64,000 bases of DNA from Candidatus Jettenia sp. (GTDB taxonomy: Bacteria; Planctomycetota; Brocadiia; Brocadiales; Brocadiaceae). The first letter of the stretch is position 1. Each line of letters opens with the position of its first letter. Position numbers and translations under genes: made by a program. Below the pieces are notes generated by a model that worked only from the letters and a program-made list of their open reading frames with translations, ran no database searches and had not been told where the DNA came from. The stretch covers positions 3,129,659 through 3,193,658 of the forward strand of contig CP091278.1 in the NCBI GenBank assembly GCA_021650895.1. The letters are read 5' to 3'. Shown here piece by piece: positions 17,506 to 24,650 of this stretch.

Positions 17506-18603
17506 ATGCCAAAAGAGAATCACGCCACACCAGAACTAACACCAATAGAAGTAAAGCTTTTAGAAGCCGCCAGGAGTGGTCAATCAGTCTTGTTGTATGG
17601 TAAAGACAGTATAGGGCGTAAAGAACTAATTCTCAAAATCCATAAACAAGCCATATGTTTAGATGAAACAAAAAGACTTACCTATACCAAAGAGCTTTTA
17701 GAGAAAGTAGATCAAGGCTTGATTGAAAATACTATAAGCCGTAAATCGAAAGCTTACTATGTTAATTGCGGAACTATGAACGGTAATGAAATATACGAAA
17801 CAATCAAAAATATTTATACTGGAATCCTACCTTCCAATGTTGAAATATCAGACGCTTTTACAACTAATCCTTTGCCAGAATTAAGCCTTGAGAATCTTAG
17901 AAAATTATATTTTCTGGACAATACATATTGTGATTCTCAAACTAATCAAGACTTTTTGAATTCGGCGGGCATAGCAAAGAGTACAGACGGGAAATGGCTT
18001 GTTATTTACACTTATGATATTGATAAACTTCCGCAATACTTCAGAGAGCAATTCCAGGAGATAAGCCTTGAGAGCACACCAGAGATGCAGGGCAACGGGC
18101 AAAGGCTGCCACACATGGTTAATACTTTCCCTATGCCTCCTGGAGCTAATATAAATGATATTAAAATGTGCCTCCTGGATGATGAAAATATCCGCATTGA
18201 TGTTAAAGAAGAATCTAAGACTTTCCATTATGCACAAATGGGACTTTCTGCTAAAACCAACAATCGTCCATTGGCTGCATGGGATGCTTTGCAAGATTAT
18301 GCCGAATATAATGGGAACCTGCATAAGGTTGATAATGCAAGACAAAAACGTAGTGAAAGATTAAACAAATTGCTAAAGAGTTTTTTTCAAACCGATAAAG
18401 ATTTAATTGTGAGCAATCAAACCCTTTTTAAGATCAGTAAAAGGAAAGCTAGTAGCAAGAAACCCGTCCATATTCAGCTTACGGAATGTCCAGTATGCAA
18501 AAAAAACCATAGGCATTATTGCTATGTGTGTGAGGATACAACAAACCATTGTCAAGAATGCCATGATGGCATTTATACCGAAGCCCATAATAAACTAAAC
18601 TGA
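17506..18603 (+). CDS. Degenerate AAA+ (sigma-54 activator-like) protein with a zinc-binding C-terminus
   Basis: A 365-residue protein; the ATG has AGGGGGTAGC upstream. The N-terminal half follows the outline of sigma-54 enhancer-binding ATPase cores but with eroded motifs. 'SVLLYGKDSIGRKELILKIH' sits where GESGTGKE belongs. 'YYVNCGTMNGNEIYETI' resembles the FVAVNCAAL-type segment. 'LENLRKLYFLDNTYCD' stands in for the Walker B strand, and 'WLVIYTYDIDKLPQYFREQFQEISL' resembles the AATN-to-FREDLYYRL region. The ESELFGHEKGAFTGA loop needed for sigma-54 contact is absent. A wHTH-like 'AWDALQDYAEYNGNL' stretch and a Cys/His cluster CPVCKKNHRHYCYVCED plus HCQECH (from about residue 327) follow. The homology is inferred by eye. 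It is probably an element-specific regulator without normal ATPase activity. Confidence 0.5.
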   Translation: MPKENHATPELTPIEVKLLEAARSGQSVLLYGKDSIGRKELILKIHKQAICLDETKRLTYTKELLEKVDQGLIENTISRKSKAYYVNCGTMNGNEIYETIKNIYTGILPSNVEISDAFTTNPLPELSLENLRKLYFLDNTYCDSQTNQDFLNSAGIAKSTDGKWLVIYTYDIDKLPQYFREQFQEISLESTPEMQGNGQRLPHMVNTFPMPPGANINDIKMCLLDDENIRIDVKEESKTFHYAQMGLSAKTNNRPLAAWDALQDYAEYNGNLHKVDNARQKRSERLNKLLKSFFQTDKDLIVSNQTLFKISKRKASSKKPVHIQLTECPVCKKNHRHYCYVCEDTTNHCQECHDGIYTEAHNKLN

Positions 18604-18630
18604 TAGCCAGTCCCCCTTTTCTCTCGAAAG

Positions 18631-18668
18631 CCTTGTTATCGACAAAACGGTAGCAAGGTTTTTTTTAT
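18631..18668 (+). terminator. Rho-independent terminator
   Basis: CCTTGTTATCG and CGGTAGCAAGG pair (two G-U pairs) around an ACAAAA loop and are followed by eight Ts. It lies 27 bases after the stop of the AAA+-like gene. Confidence 0.8.
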
Positions 18669-18752
18669 TCCCAGATTTTATAAAATATTCTCATTCCATT
18701 TAACCCCAGTATTTAAGCCATTTCACAGCACATTTCGCCAAAATTTGTATCG

Positions 18753-18784
18753 TCGACAAATCGACAAACCTCCGACAGTCGACA
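18753..18784 (+). promoter_or_regulatory. Four CGACA repeats upstream of the MerR-type gene
   Basis: CGACA occurs at 18754, 18762, 18773 and 18780, three times preceded by T, within 32 bases and about 50 bases before the start at 18835. It could be an operator for one of the element's HTH proteins; this is suggested by clustering alone. Confidence 0.35.
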
Positions 18785-18834
18785 CATCAGGGTGAGAATT
18801 TTATATTTCTGATTCTGATATAAGAGGGGTGAAT

Positions 18835-19047
18835 ATGACTGAAGAAGGTTTAGGGCGGGAAAAATTGTATACACTGGGGCAAGTGGTAGAAATTTTAAAT
18901 GTGCCGAAGTATCGAATTGTTTACCTGTTTGATTCGAGGAAATTGAGGGGGGAAGACTTTTTAAAATCGCCAGGCGGTGAGCGGGTTTATCGGGAGTCAG
19001 ACATTGAAAAGATCAGGCGGGCTTTATTCGAGGTGGGCAATAAATGA
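18835..19047 (+). CDS. MerR-type helix-turn-helix protein (70 aa)
   Basis: The start is at the ATG behind AGAGGGGTGAAT; a GTG two codons upstream is also possible. The product is a single winged-helix domain of MerR type: 'LYTLGQVVEILNVPKYRIVYLFDSRKL' with the tyrosine/phenylalanine wing, then 'GGERVYRESDIEKIRRAL'. There is no effector or dimerisation domain, as in small phage and plasmid regulators. It overlaps the next gene by four bases (ATGA), so 18835-21649 forms a translationally coupled unit of three genes ending with the primase-helicase. It likely regulates replication genes or helps excision. Confidence 0.75.
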   Translation: MTEEGLGREKLYTLGQVVEILNVPKYRIVYLFDSRKLRGEDFLKSPGGERVYRESDIEKIRRALFEVGNK

Positions 19048-19349
19048 AAGATACCAAAACAATTATTTGCCAGAAGTGCGGCTATTACCAGGAAGAGCCG
19101 TTGGTCAAGCGGATCGCATTGCCTAACGGTGGCTATCACATGTCGGCATATTGTTCAGGATGCGGGCGGTATATCCAGCACATTAAACATGCCGAGCCAG
19201 TGTTACCTTTTGGCAAGTACAAGGGTAAGCGCATTGCCGATATTGCAAAGAGTGATCCGGGCTATCTTCGATATTTGCTTAGCGTGGATATCAGAGAAGG
19301 CTTGAGAAAGAATATCCAGGATGCGTTATCGGCGGAGGTGCAAGAATGA
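19044..19349 (+). CDS. Zinc-ribbon protein with a DUF3820-like domain
   Basis: A 101-residue protein. The N-terminus has a zinc ribbon (CQKCGYY ... YCSGCGRY). The C-terminal half, 'VLPFGKYKGKRIADIAKSDPGYLRYLL', matches the short DUF3820/exodeoxyribonuclease X C-terminal-type module ('pFGKYKGk-i-dIa--DP-YL-Wl') found in many phage proteins, where it is thought to bind nucleic acid. It overlaps both neighbours by four bases. It probably assists the primase-helicase encoded just downstream. Confidence 0.7.
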   Translation: MKDTKTIICQKCGYYQEEPLVKRIALPNGGYHMSAYCSGCGRYIQHIKHAEPVLPFGKYKGKRIADIAKSDPGYLRYLLSVDIREGLRKNIQDALSAEVQE

Positions 19350-21649
19350 GCGAGGCGGCTACTTTGTCAGATGTTTCGATCCGTTTATATCAAAATTCAT
19401 TCGATAGGACAGGTGCTACCAGCAATCTTGATGCGGTCATGGACGGAATCAAAAGCGGAAAATGGAGAAAGCAAGTTGAGCAGGTGCGGAACGAAGCGGA
19501 CACCAAAAAGCGAAATGCTTTGAAACAAAGACTTCCTGCATTCACTCCAAGCGGTGTCTTCTCCGAGCGGAAATCAAGCGGGCTGCAAAGCCATAGCGGG
19601 CGGCTGGCGATTGATTTTGACCTTCAAGACAATCCCGAATTAGAGACGAGCCTTGAAGCGGTGCGGGAGAATTTACAGAAAGATAAATATTCCGAGTGTG
19701 TTTCTTCATCTGTTTCCGGGCAGGGGCTTTTCGTGATCGTCAAGATTGATGGCGACCAGCATGCGGAAAGCTTTGAGTTTCTCCAGGCATATTACCAGGA
19801 GAACTACGAGCTTTGTATTGATAAGTCATGCAAGGATGTCTCACGGCTTCGTTTTGTTTCATATGACCCTAAGCTGCACTATAACGAAAATGCTGAGACG
19901 GTCATTGTTCCTGATGCAGAAGATTTTGGCGAATCAACACAAGAGGATTTGAAAGCATACCCAAGCGGCCAGAGTAATAATAAAAGCATTATGGAGGCCA
20001 TTATCAAGAGCGGCAAAATGATCGGCGACGATGGCCATCCAGATTGGACAAAGGTGGGCTTTGTACTAGCTCATGAATTCGGTGAGGCAGGTAGGAGTTA
20101 TTTCCATGCACTGAGTCAAAGAAGTTCTAAATACGATGAGGCGGAATGTGATCGGAAGTATGACAATTGCCTTCGGACGAATCGAGGCGATGTTACCTTT
20201 GCAACTATCATTCACATGGCGAAGGTGGCGGGGATTGAGCTTCCTAAAACTAGACGGCTGGTAAATTCCGAATTGACAGAGAACGTCTTAAGCAATGAAC
20301 GATTACAGGTAAAAGCTTTTAATCTCACGGATTTAGGCAATGCAAGACGTCTCGTATCTTTGTATGGCGATAAGATTCGTTACTGCTTTGCATGGAAGAA
20401 ATGGCTAATTTGGGACGGGAAGTCCTGGTCTGTCGATGATGACGGCCAGATCATATGGCTGGGCAAGGAAACTGTTAAACGCATATATCAAGAGGCTGCG
20501 GGCGAATCCGACTTCAACGCCAGATCGAACATTGCGAGATGGGCTTTGAGGTCTGAGGAAGAGAAAAAGATTAAGGCTATGATCTCCCTTGCACAAAGTG
20601 AGGAAGGCATCCCTATTTCACCAGATGAGTTAGACGGTGATCCGCATTTATTGAACTGCCTGAATGGGACATTAGATTTACGGACAGGTGATTTGATGCC
20701 GCATAATCCGAAGGACTTCATTACCAAGATGATTCCCGTTGAATATCACCCAAAGGCAGAATGTCCGACATGGCTTGAATTTCTTGAGACTGTCTTCAAT
20801 TTCAATTACGACATTATCCGCTTTCTCCAAAGGGCTGTGGGGTATTCGTTGACGGGTAGCACTTCTGAACAATGCCTTTTTCTCCTACATGGAAGTGGCG
20901 CAAACGGAAAGTCTACTTTCGTAAAAACTGTAATAAATTTACTGGGTGATTTTGCACAGATTGCCGATTTCGAGACGTTCTTAATTCGGGGGAATGACGG
21001 CGGTATTAGAAACGATTTGGCACGGATGAAGGGGAAGCGATTTATTTCGGCGGTAGAGATGGAAAGCGGAAAGCGCCTTGCCGAGACAGTAATCAAACAG
21101 TTAACAGGCGGCGATATTATTTCTGCACGTTTTTTATTTGCTGAGTATTTCGATTTTTCACCCACCTTCAAGATATGGCTGGCGGCTAATCACAAGCCTA
21201 ACATTCGAGGCACAGACCATGCCATTTGGCGGCGGATAAAGCTAATCCCGTTTAACGTCACGATTCCTGATGAGAAACAGGATAAGGGGCTTGATGAGAA
21301 ATTAAAGGCGGAACTTCCTGGCATTCTTGCATGGGCGGTACAGGGGTGTCTTGAATGGAAACAGACTGGCCTGCAAACTCCTGAAGAGGTAAAAAATGCA
21401 ACGAGTGAGTATCGCAATGAGATGGACACTATCCAAGCGTTTTTTGATGAGTGTTGCATCATAAACACAGAAGTAAAAGCAAAGGCAGGTGTTTTATACG
21501 AAAGCTACAAAAAATGGTGCACGGATAATAATGAGTTTACTTTGAACAATCGGCAATTCGGAAGAAGACTGAACGAAAAGGGCTTTCAGAGTTTTCAATC
21601 AAGCGGCAATTGGTGGCGTGGCATCGGGGTAAAAAGTGAAAATTCATGA
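19346..21649 (+). CDS. Phage/plasmid primase-helicase (D5/P4 family)
   Basis: A 767-residue replication protein. The N-terminal region (about 15-190), with 'SGRLAIDFDLQDNP' and 'SSSVSGQGLFVIVKIDGDQHAESFEF', resembles the BT4734/VirE-N-type primase-like domain. A PriCT_2-like segment follows (about 210-285, 'WTKVGFVLAHEF...Y..FH.LS'). The D5_N region comes next ('LLNCLNGTLDLRTGDL'). The superfamily 3 helicase has Walker A HGSGANGKST (about 514-523) and a later 'KIWLAANHKPNIRGTDHAIWRRI' sensor. Such proteins prime and unwind DNA at the origin of P4-like satellites and related plasmids. An iteron-like array lies directly downstream. The protein implies autonomous replication of the excised element. 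Confidence 0.88.
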   Translation: MSEAATLSDVSIRLYQNSFDRTGATSNLDAVMDGIKSGKWRKQVEQVRNEADTKKRNALKQRLPAFTPSGVFSERKSSGLQSHSGRLAIDFDLQDNPELETSLEAVRENLQKDKYSECVSSSVSGQGLFVIVKIDGDQHAESFEFLQAYYQENYELCIDKSCKDVSRLRFVSYDPKLHYNENAETVIVPDAEDFGESTQEDLKAYPSGQSNNKSIMEAIIKSGKMIGDDGHPDWTKVGFVLAHEFGEAGRSYFHALSQRSSKYDEAECDRKYDNCLRTNRGDVTFATIIHMAKVAGIELPKTRRLVNSELTENVLSNERLQVKAFNLTDLGNARRLVSLYGDKIRYCFAWKKWLIWDGKSWSVDDDGQIIWLGKETVKRIYQEAAGESDFNARSNIARWALRSEEEKKIKAMISLAQSEEGIPISPDELDGDPHLLNCLNGTLDLRTGDLMPHNPKDFITKMIPVEYHPKAECPTWLEFLETVFNFNYDIIRFLQRAVGYSLTGSTSEQCLFLLHGSGANGKSTFVKTVINLLGDFAQIADFETFLIRGNDGGIRNDLARMKGKRFISAVEMESGKRLAETVIKQLTGGDIISARFLFAEYFDFSPTFKIWLAANHKPNIRGTDHAIWRRIKLIPFNVTIPDEKQDKGLDEKLKAELPGILAWAVQGCLEWKQTGLQTPEEVKNATSEYRNEMDTIQAFFDECCIINTEVKAKAGVLYESYKKWCTDNNEFTLNNRQFGRRLNEKGFQSFQSSGNWWRGIGVKSENS

Positions 21650-21650
21650 T

Positions 21651-21960
21651 AGTACGTTTCTCGACAAACGTACTATAACGTACTATCAAACGTACTACAA
21701 ACGTACTAGCATTCTTTCTCAATATTGGTGAGGCTTGCAGCAAGACACCTTGAATATTTTTAGTATATTAGCGTGTTACGAAACGTACTATCATTCTTTT
21801 TCAACATTGGTGCGGCTTGCATGGTGTGTGAGAGGGGAAAAACGCCAAAAAAGTACGTTAGTACGTTGATTTGGGGTACTTTCCCTTGTCTGTGCCTCGT
21901 GAGGGACTTTACCGAAATCAACGTACTAACGTACTAACGTACTAACGTACTAACGTACTA
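21651..21960. repeat. Iteron-like array of ACGTACT motifs, candidate origin
   Basis: About 13 copies of (A)ACGTACTA in both orientations lie in this gene-free stretch. Five form a perfect 8-base tandem array AACGTACT at 21920-21959. The others are at about 21651-21712, 21779-21791 and 21853-21870. Two copies of CATTCTTT-TCAA-ATTGGTG-GGCTTGCA (about 21711-21739 and 21791-21820) are interleaved. Position just after the primase-helicase supports an origin or a replication/control site. It is not a CRISPR: there are no spacers. Confidence 0.65.
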
Positions 21961-22049
21961 AAATTCTTTTGTTTTGTTTTTATCTCTTTTGCTGTGTATT
22001 GAAATGCAGAAAAAACGGGAGAACTAATCTTTTTAGGAGAACAAGAAAA

Positions 22050-22202
22050 ATGGATAGCGAAAAAGTGTTAGGTGAAATCATTAAGAATGAAACAGAGAAA
22101 CTCATCATTGCGGAAAAAGAGTATAAAGGACGTAAATACATCGACATGCGGATTTACTTTCTAGGTGATGATGGCAAATTCATAAAAAGGATAACGACAT
22201 AA
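22050..22202 (+). CDS. PC4/YdbC-like small ssDNA-binding protein (50 aa)
   Basis: The start is at the ATG with TTAGGAGAACAAG upstream; longer in-frame starts run into the iteron region. The product, MDSEKVLGEIIKNETEKLII then AEKEYKGRKYIDMRIYF and LGDDGKFIKRITT, matches the compact PC4 fold ('i-kn--ekl-v---eykGk-yidiRiyy---dGef--T'). It is shorter than most homologues and lacks the C-terminal helix. PC4-like proteins bind single-stranded DNA and assist transcription or replication. It sits between the iteron array and the ERCC4-type nuclease, consistent with a DNA-processing module. Confidence 0.65.
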   Translation: MDSEKVLGEIIKNETEKLIIAEKEYKGRKYIDMRIYFLGDDGKFIKRITT

Positions 22203-22205
22203 GCT

Positions 22206-22673
22206 ATGAAGAAATCTGACATGACCATATTGCAGGACACACGAGAACAGAAGCCTTTGACATTCCCACAGGCTAAGGTGTTGGTCAAGATGCTTAAGAC
22301 GGGTGACTATTCGCTTGAGGGCTTCGAGGACAAGATTACGATTGAGCGCAAATCGCTTCCAGACCTTCTAGGATCGCTTGGGAATGATCGGGATAGATTC
22401 ATTGCGGGGAAGATACAGAGAATGCAGGCGTTCGAGTATGCAGGGGTTGTTATCGAGGCTTCCATGCAGACTATAGCGAATGGCAATTGGCGGTCTGAGA
22501 TACACCCAGCATCGGTAATGGGATCGCTGCAAGCGTTGTCGAGCAAATACGGCATTCACATCTTCTTTGCAGACAATCGAGAACTGGCAGCAAAAACAGT
22601 TGAAGGGCTTTTATTTCAATTTCTCAGGAAACAACACGAATTGCATGAGAGATTACCACTTTTGAACTTATAA
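22206..22673 (+). CDS. ERCC4-type nuclease
   Basis: A 155-residue protein starting three bases after the PC4-like gene stops. It has the XPF/ERCC4 nuclease core with 'ILQDTREQKPL', 'TGDYSLEGFEDKITIERKSLPDLLGSL' (the G-DY and ERK-S catalytic motif) and 'RMQAFEYAGVVIEAS'. It lacks the helicase and HhH2 parts of full XPF. Such stand-alone nucleases are frequent in phages and mobile elements and are thought to cleave branched or flapped DNA during replication or recombination. It likely works with the primase-helicase and PC4-like protein. Confidence 0.88.
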   Translation: MKKSDMTILQDTREQKPLTFPQAKVLVKMLKTGDYSLEGFEDKITIERKSLPDLLGSLGNDRDRFIAGKIQRMQAFEYAGVVIEASMQTIANGNWRSEIHPASVMGSLQALSSKYGIHIFFADNRELAAKTVEGLLFQFLRKQHELHERLPLLNL

Positions 22674-22693
22674 CTTTCAGGAGGATAAACGGA

Positions 22694-22885
22694 ATGGAAT
22701 TAAAAACAATTGAGATTACCAACGGATTGATGGACATGAATCAAACTGCGGCTTATCTAAACATAAAGCTTGCAACACTTTACAGTATGACAATGCGGAA
22801 GGAAATTCCTGTTGTAAAGATTGGGCGGCTTAATAGATTTCGTAAGCTTGACCTAGATATCTGGATTGATAAAAACATGAAGTAA
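22694..22885 (+). CDS. AlpA/excisionase-type helix-turn-helix protein (63 aa)
   Basis: The ATG has TCAGGAGGATAAACGG upstream. The single HTH_17-type domain reads 'DMNQTAAYLNIKLATLYSMTMRKEIPVVKIGRLNRFRKLDLDIWIDK', the standard layout of excisionase and AlpA proteins (helix-turn-helix, wing with G-l-RF, then 'dLd-Wi'). In P4-type elements such proteins regulate integrase or act as recombination directionality factors. Here it is the best candidate for the excision factor of the tyrosine recombinase at 24651. It follows the nuclease by 20 bases. Confidence 0.82.
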   Translation: MELKTIEITNGLMDMNQTAAYLNIKLATLYSMTMRKEIPVVKIGRLNRFRKLDLDIWIDKNMK

Positions 22886-22935
22886 AGAGGGGGTAGTTTT
22901 AAGCGACACCCTTTAAAGGAACATCGATTCAAACT

Positions 22936-24039
22936 ATGTTGCTTGAGAATAGGAGATATAACAAGGATGTCATTTCAAATGACACCCTTAACACCATGAC
23001 TGTAAATCTTAAATCGCCAGTAAATCGCATAGGTGGTAAATACTTCCTCAAGGATTGGCTAGTCCAGCATATACCACAGCATACCCTCTATTGTGAGGTG
23101 TTTGGGGGTGCTGGACATGTCCTATTCAACAAGTCACCTAGCCGTGTCGAGGTCTTGAATGATGTTGATGGTCACTTGATTAACTTCTTCTGTGTGCTCC
23201 AGCATCCAGAGAAACGGGGGAAGTTAGTTGAGGTGCTCCAGCACATGCCATACTCACGGCAGTTGTGGCAGGAGATGCGGAACAAGATTCGAGGTGGAGA
23301 CGTGGCAACAGTTATCACGCCAGTTAAAAAGGGAAGGGGGAAAGGCCAGAAGTATCAAAAGATAGTGTCCAGGCTAAAAGAAAGCCCTGAACTATCCGAC
23401 AGGCAGATTGCAAGAGAACTAGGTGTGAGTAATAAAACAGTGAGCGTAATAAGAAAAACAAATTACACAGCAAATTACACAGTTGATTCACAAACTACAC
23501 AGTTGACCGATGTTGAAAGAGCGGCACAATGGTATTACTTGAACAGGTGTTCCTTCTCAGGTGATCAGTTAAAGGGCGGCTTTGCTGTGCCTTCTACCAG
23601 TGGCAGGAATCCCGCATTGAGTTATGCCAACAGCATCGGCATCTTCCATGATGTAGCCAGGAGATTGCAGGGCGTGACTATTGAATGCCTTGACTATCGG
23701 GAATGTATCCAGAGGTATGACAGTCCAGGCACATTATTCTTCATTGATCCACCATATTTGCATGCAGAAGGATACTATGGAGAAAAAAACTTTTCATTAG
23801 ATGACCACCAAGCCCTTGCAAAGATGCTCAGCATGGTAAAGGGTGTTGTAATGGTCACACACTACCAGAATGGCTTGTATGACGAGCTATACGAAGGCTG
23901 GCATAAATATGAGTTTCAATCCTTCAAGGGAAGCAGCAAGGCGGATGCAGGAGAAGAGAAACCAAAGACCGTTGAGACCTTGTATTGTAACTTTTCACCA
24001 GAGGTTAAGTTTAGGAGTCTATTTAATGGATTATCATGA
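22936..24039 (+). CDS. Dam-type DNA adenine N6-methyltransferase with inserted HTH
   Basis: A 367-residue D12-class methylase. 'SPVNRIGGKYFLKDWLVQHIP' and 'YCEVFGGAGHVLFNKSP' form the AdoMet-binding start (FGGAG about 56-60). 'LNDVDGHLINFF' follows, and the catalytic DPPY is at about 271-274 ('GTLFFIDPPYLHAEGYYG'). Residues about 130-185 are an insertion not normal for Dam: a basic linker KKGRGKGQKYQK, then a complete HTH 'LSDRQIARELGVSNKTVSVIRK'. The insertion sits in the target-recognition region. The start at 22936 is uncertain; an ATG at 22996 directly before the conserved core is possible. There is no partner endonuclease, so it is an orphan methylase likely used for self-protection or regulation. 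Confidence 0.85.
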   Translation: MLLENRRYNKDVISNDTLNTMTVNLKSPVNRIGGKYFLKDWLVQHIPQHTLYCEVFGGAGHVLFNKSPSRVEVLNDVDGHLINFFCVLQHPEKRGKLVEVLQHMPYSRQLWQEMRNKIRGGDVATVITPVKKGRGKGQKYQKIVSRLKESPELSDRQIARELGVSNKTVSVIRKTNYTANYTVDSQTTQLTDVERAAQWYYLNRCSFSGDQLKGGFAVPSTSGRNPALSYANSIGIFHDVARRLQGVTIECLDYRECIQRYDSPGTLFFIDPPYLHAEGYYGEKNFSLDDHQALAKMLSMVKGVVMVTHYQNGLYDELYEGWHKYEFQSFKGSSKADAGEEKPKTVETLYCNFSPEVKFRSLFNGLS

Positions 24040-24109
24040 TTTCGTTATATGGTATGTTTCTTTCGAGCTTATGCGGTTAGCATGCTTCGGGCTGTATTGG
24101 TCTATGTAG
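24026..24109 (+). CDS. Possible small membrane peptide (27 aa)
   Basis: ATG at 24026 with TAGGAG eight bases upstream, overlapping the methylase 3' end. The peptide MDYHDFVIWYVSFELMRLAC plus FGLYWSM is hydrophobic. It is supported only by the ribosome site and composition and may not be real. Confidence 0.3.
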   Translation: MDYHDFVIWYVSFELMRLACFGLYWSM

Positions 24110-24114
24110 GCATA

Positions 24115-24216
24115 TTAATGAGTATGCTTTTTCTTTCGTTCCTGGTAATAGACAATACCAAAGCCTATCCAGATACTAGCGAGGACAAGAATTAAAAATA
24201 TGCTTAAAGAATCCAT
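24115..24216 (-). CDS. Small single-pass membrane protein (33 aa)
   Basis: ATG at 24216 with GAAAGGAGTAAAGGAAT upstream. One transmembrane helix, 'LSIFLILVLASIWIGFGIVY', is followed by a basic tail YYQERKKKHTH, which suggests the N-terminus faces out and the tail stays in the cytoplasm. It lies six bases downstream of the 84-residue membrane protein gene on the same strand, so the two probably form a pair. The function is unknown. Confidence 0.55.
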   Translation of the reverse strand: MDSLSIFLILVLASIWIGFGIVYYQERKKKHTH

Positions 24217-24222
24217 ATTCCT

Positions 24223-24477
24223 TTACTCCTTTCTGCTAATCCAATATCCAACAACAAAAAATGATATAGATATGCTTAACCCTAAAACAATATGAGACAA
24301 ATTAAAACCTTTAGGCGATATGATACCACCTACGATAAAACCCGTATAAGTGAGTTTAACCATATCATAGAGAAACTTGGTAATGTCTTCTTTTTGTTTC
24401 TTCGTCATATCAGTAGACATATTATACACCAGATACAAACAGATAGCAAAAGGTAAAAAGATATAAGAATATATCAA
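24223..24477 (-). CDS. Small two- or three-helix membrane protein (84 aa)
   Basis: Hydrophobic segments are 'MIYSYIFLPFAICLYLVYNM', 'MVKLTYTGFIVGGIISP' and 'HIVLGLSISISFFVVGYWI'. A central amphipathic stretch 'TKKQKEDITKFLYDMVKL' resembles small phage/plasmid-borne membrane proteins of unknown function. It is transcribed opposite to the rest of the element and shares a divergent gap with the integrase gene. It may act in host interaction such as exclusion, but nothing in the sequence proves it. Confidence 0.6.
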   Translation of the reverse strand: MIYSYIFLPFAICLYLVYNMSTDMTKKQKEDITKFLYDMVKLTYTGFIVGGIISPKGFNLSHIVLGLSISISFFVVGYWISRKE

Positions 24478-24586
24478 GAATATCCTTGAATTATTACGAG
24501 AAGTACGATAGTACGTACCACCAATAAATCGGTGCGTGGACAGACGCTAATTAAGATATGCTTGGGGTAATACTCAGGCGATAAAG

Positions 24587-24631
24587 AGGCAATGACTGGC
24601 ATGCTGTCCCATGCTGGTTGTTGCCTTTTGT
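24587..24631 (+). terminator. Hairpin with a T-run in the leader of the integrase gene
   Basis: AGGCAA ... GGCATG-loop-CATGC ... TTGCCT followed by TTTTGTGTTT. It ends 20 bases before the GTG start. The tail GCCTTTTGTGTTT is the same as after the hairpin at 17011, so the element uses the same terminator-before-start arrangement twice. Confidence 0.6.
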
Positions 24632-24650
24632 GTTTAGAAAGGGGGTAATT

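Noticed and set aside
21920-21960. Possible CRISPR array
   Set aside because: The units are 8 bases with no spacers, and no cas gene is present in the window.
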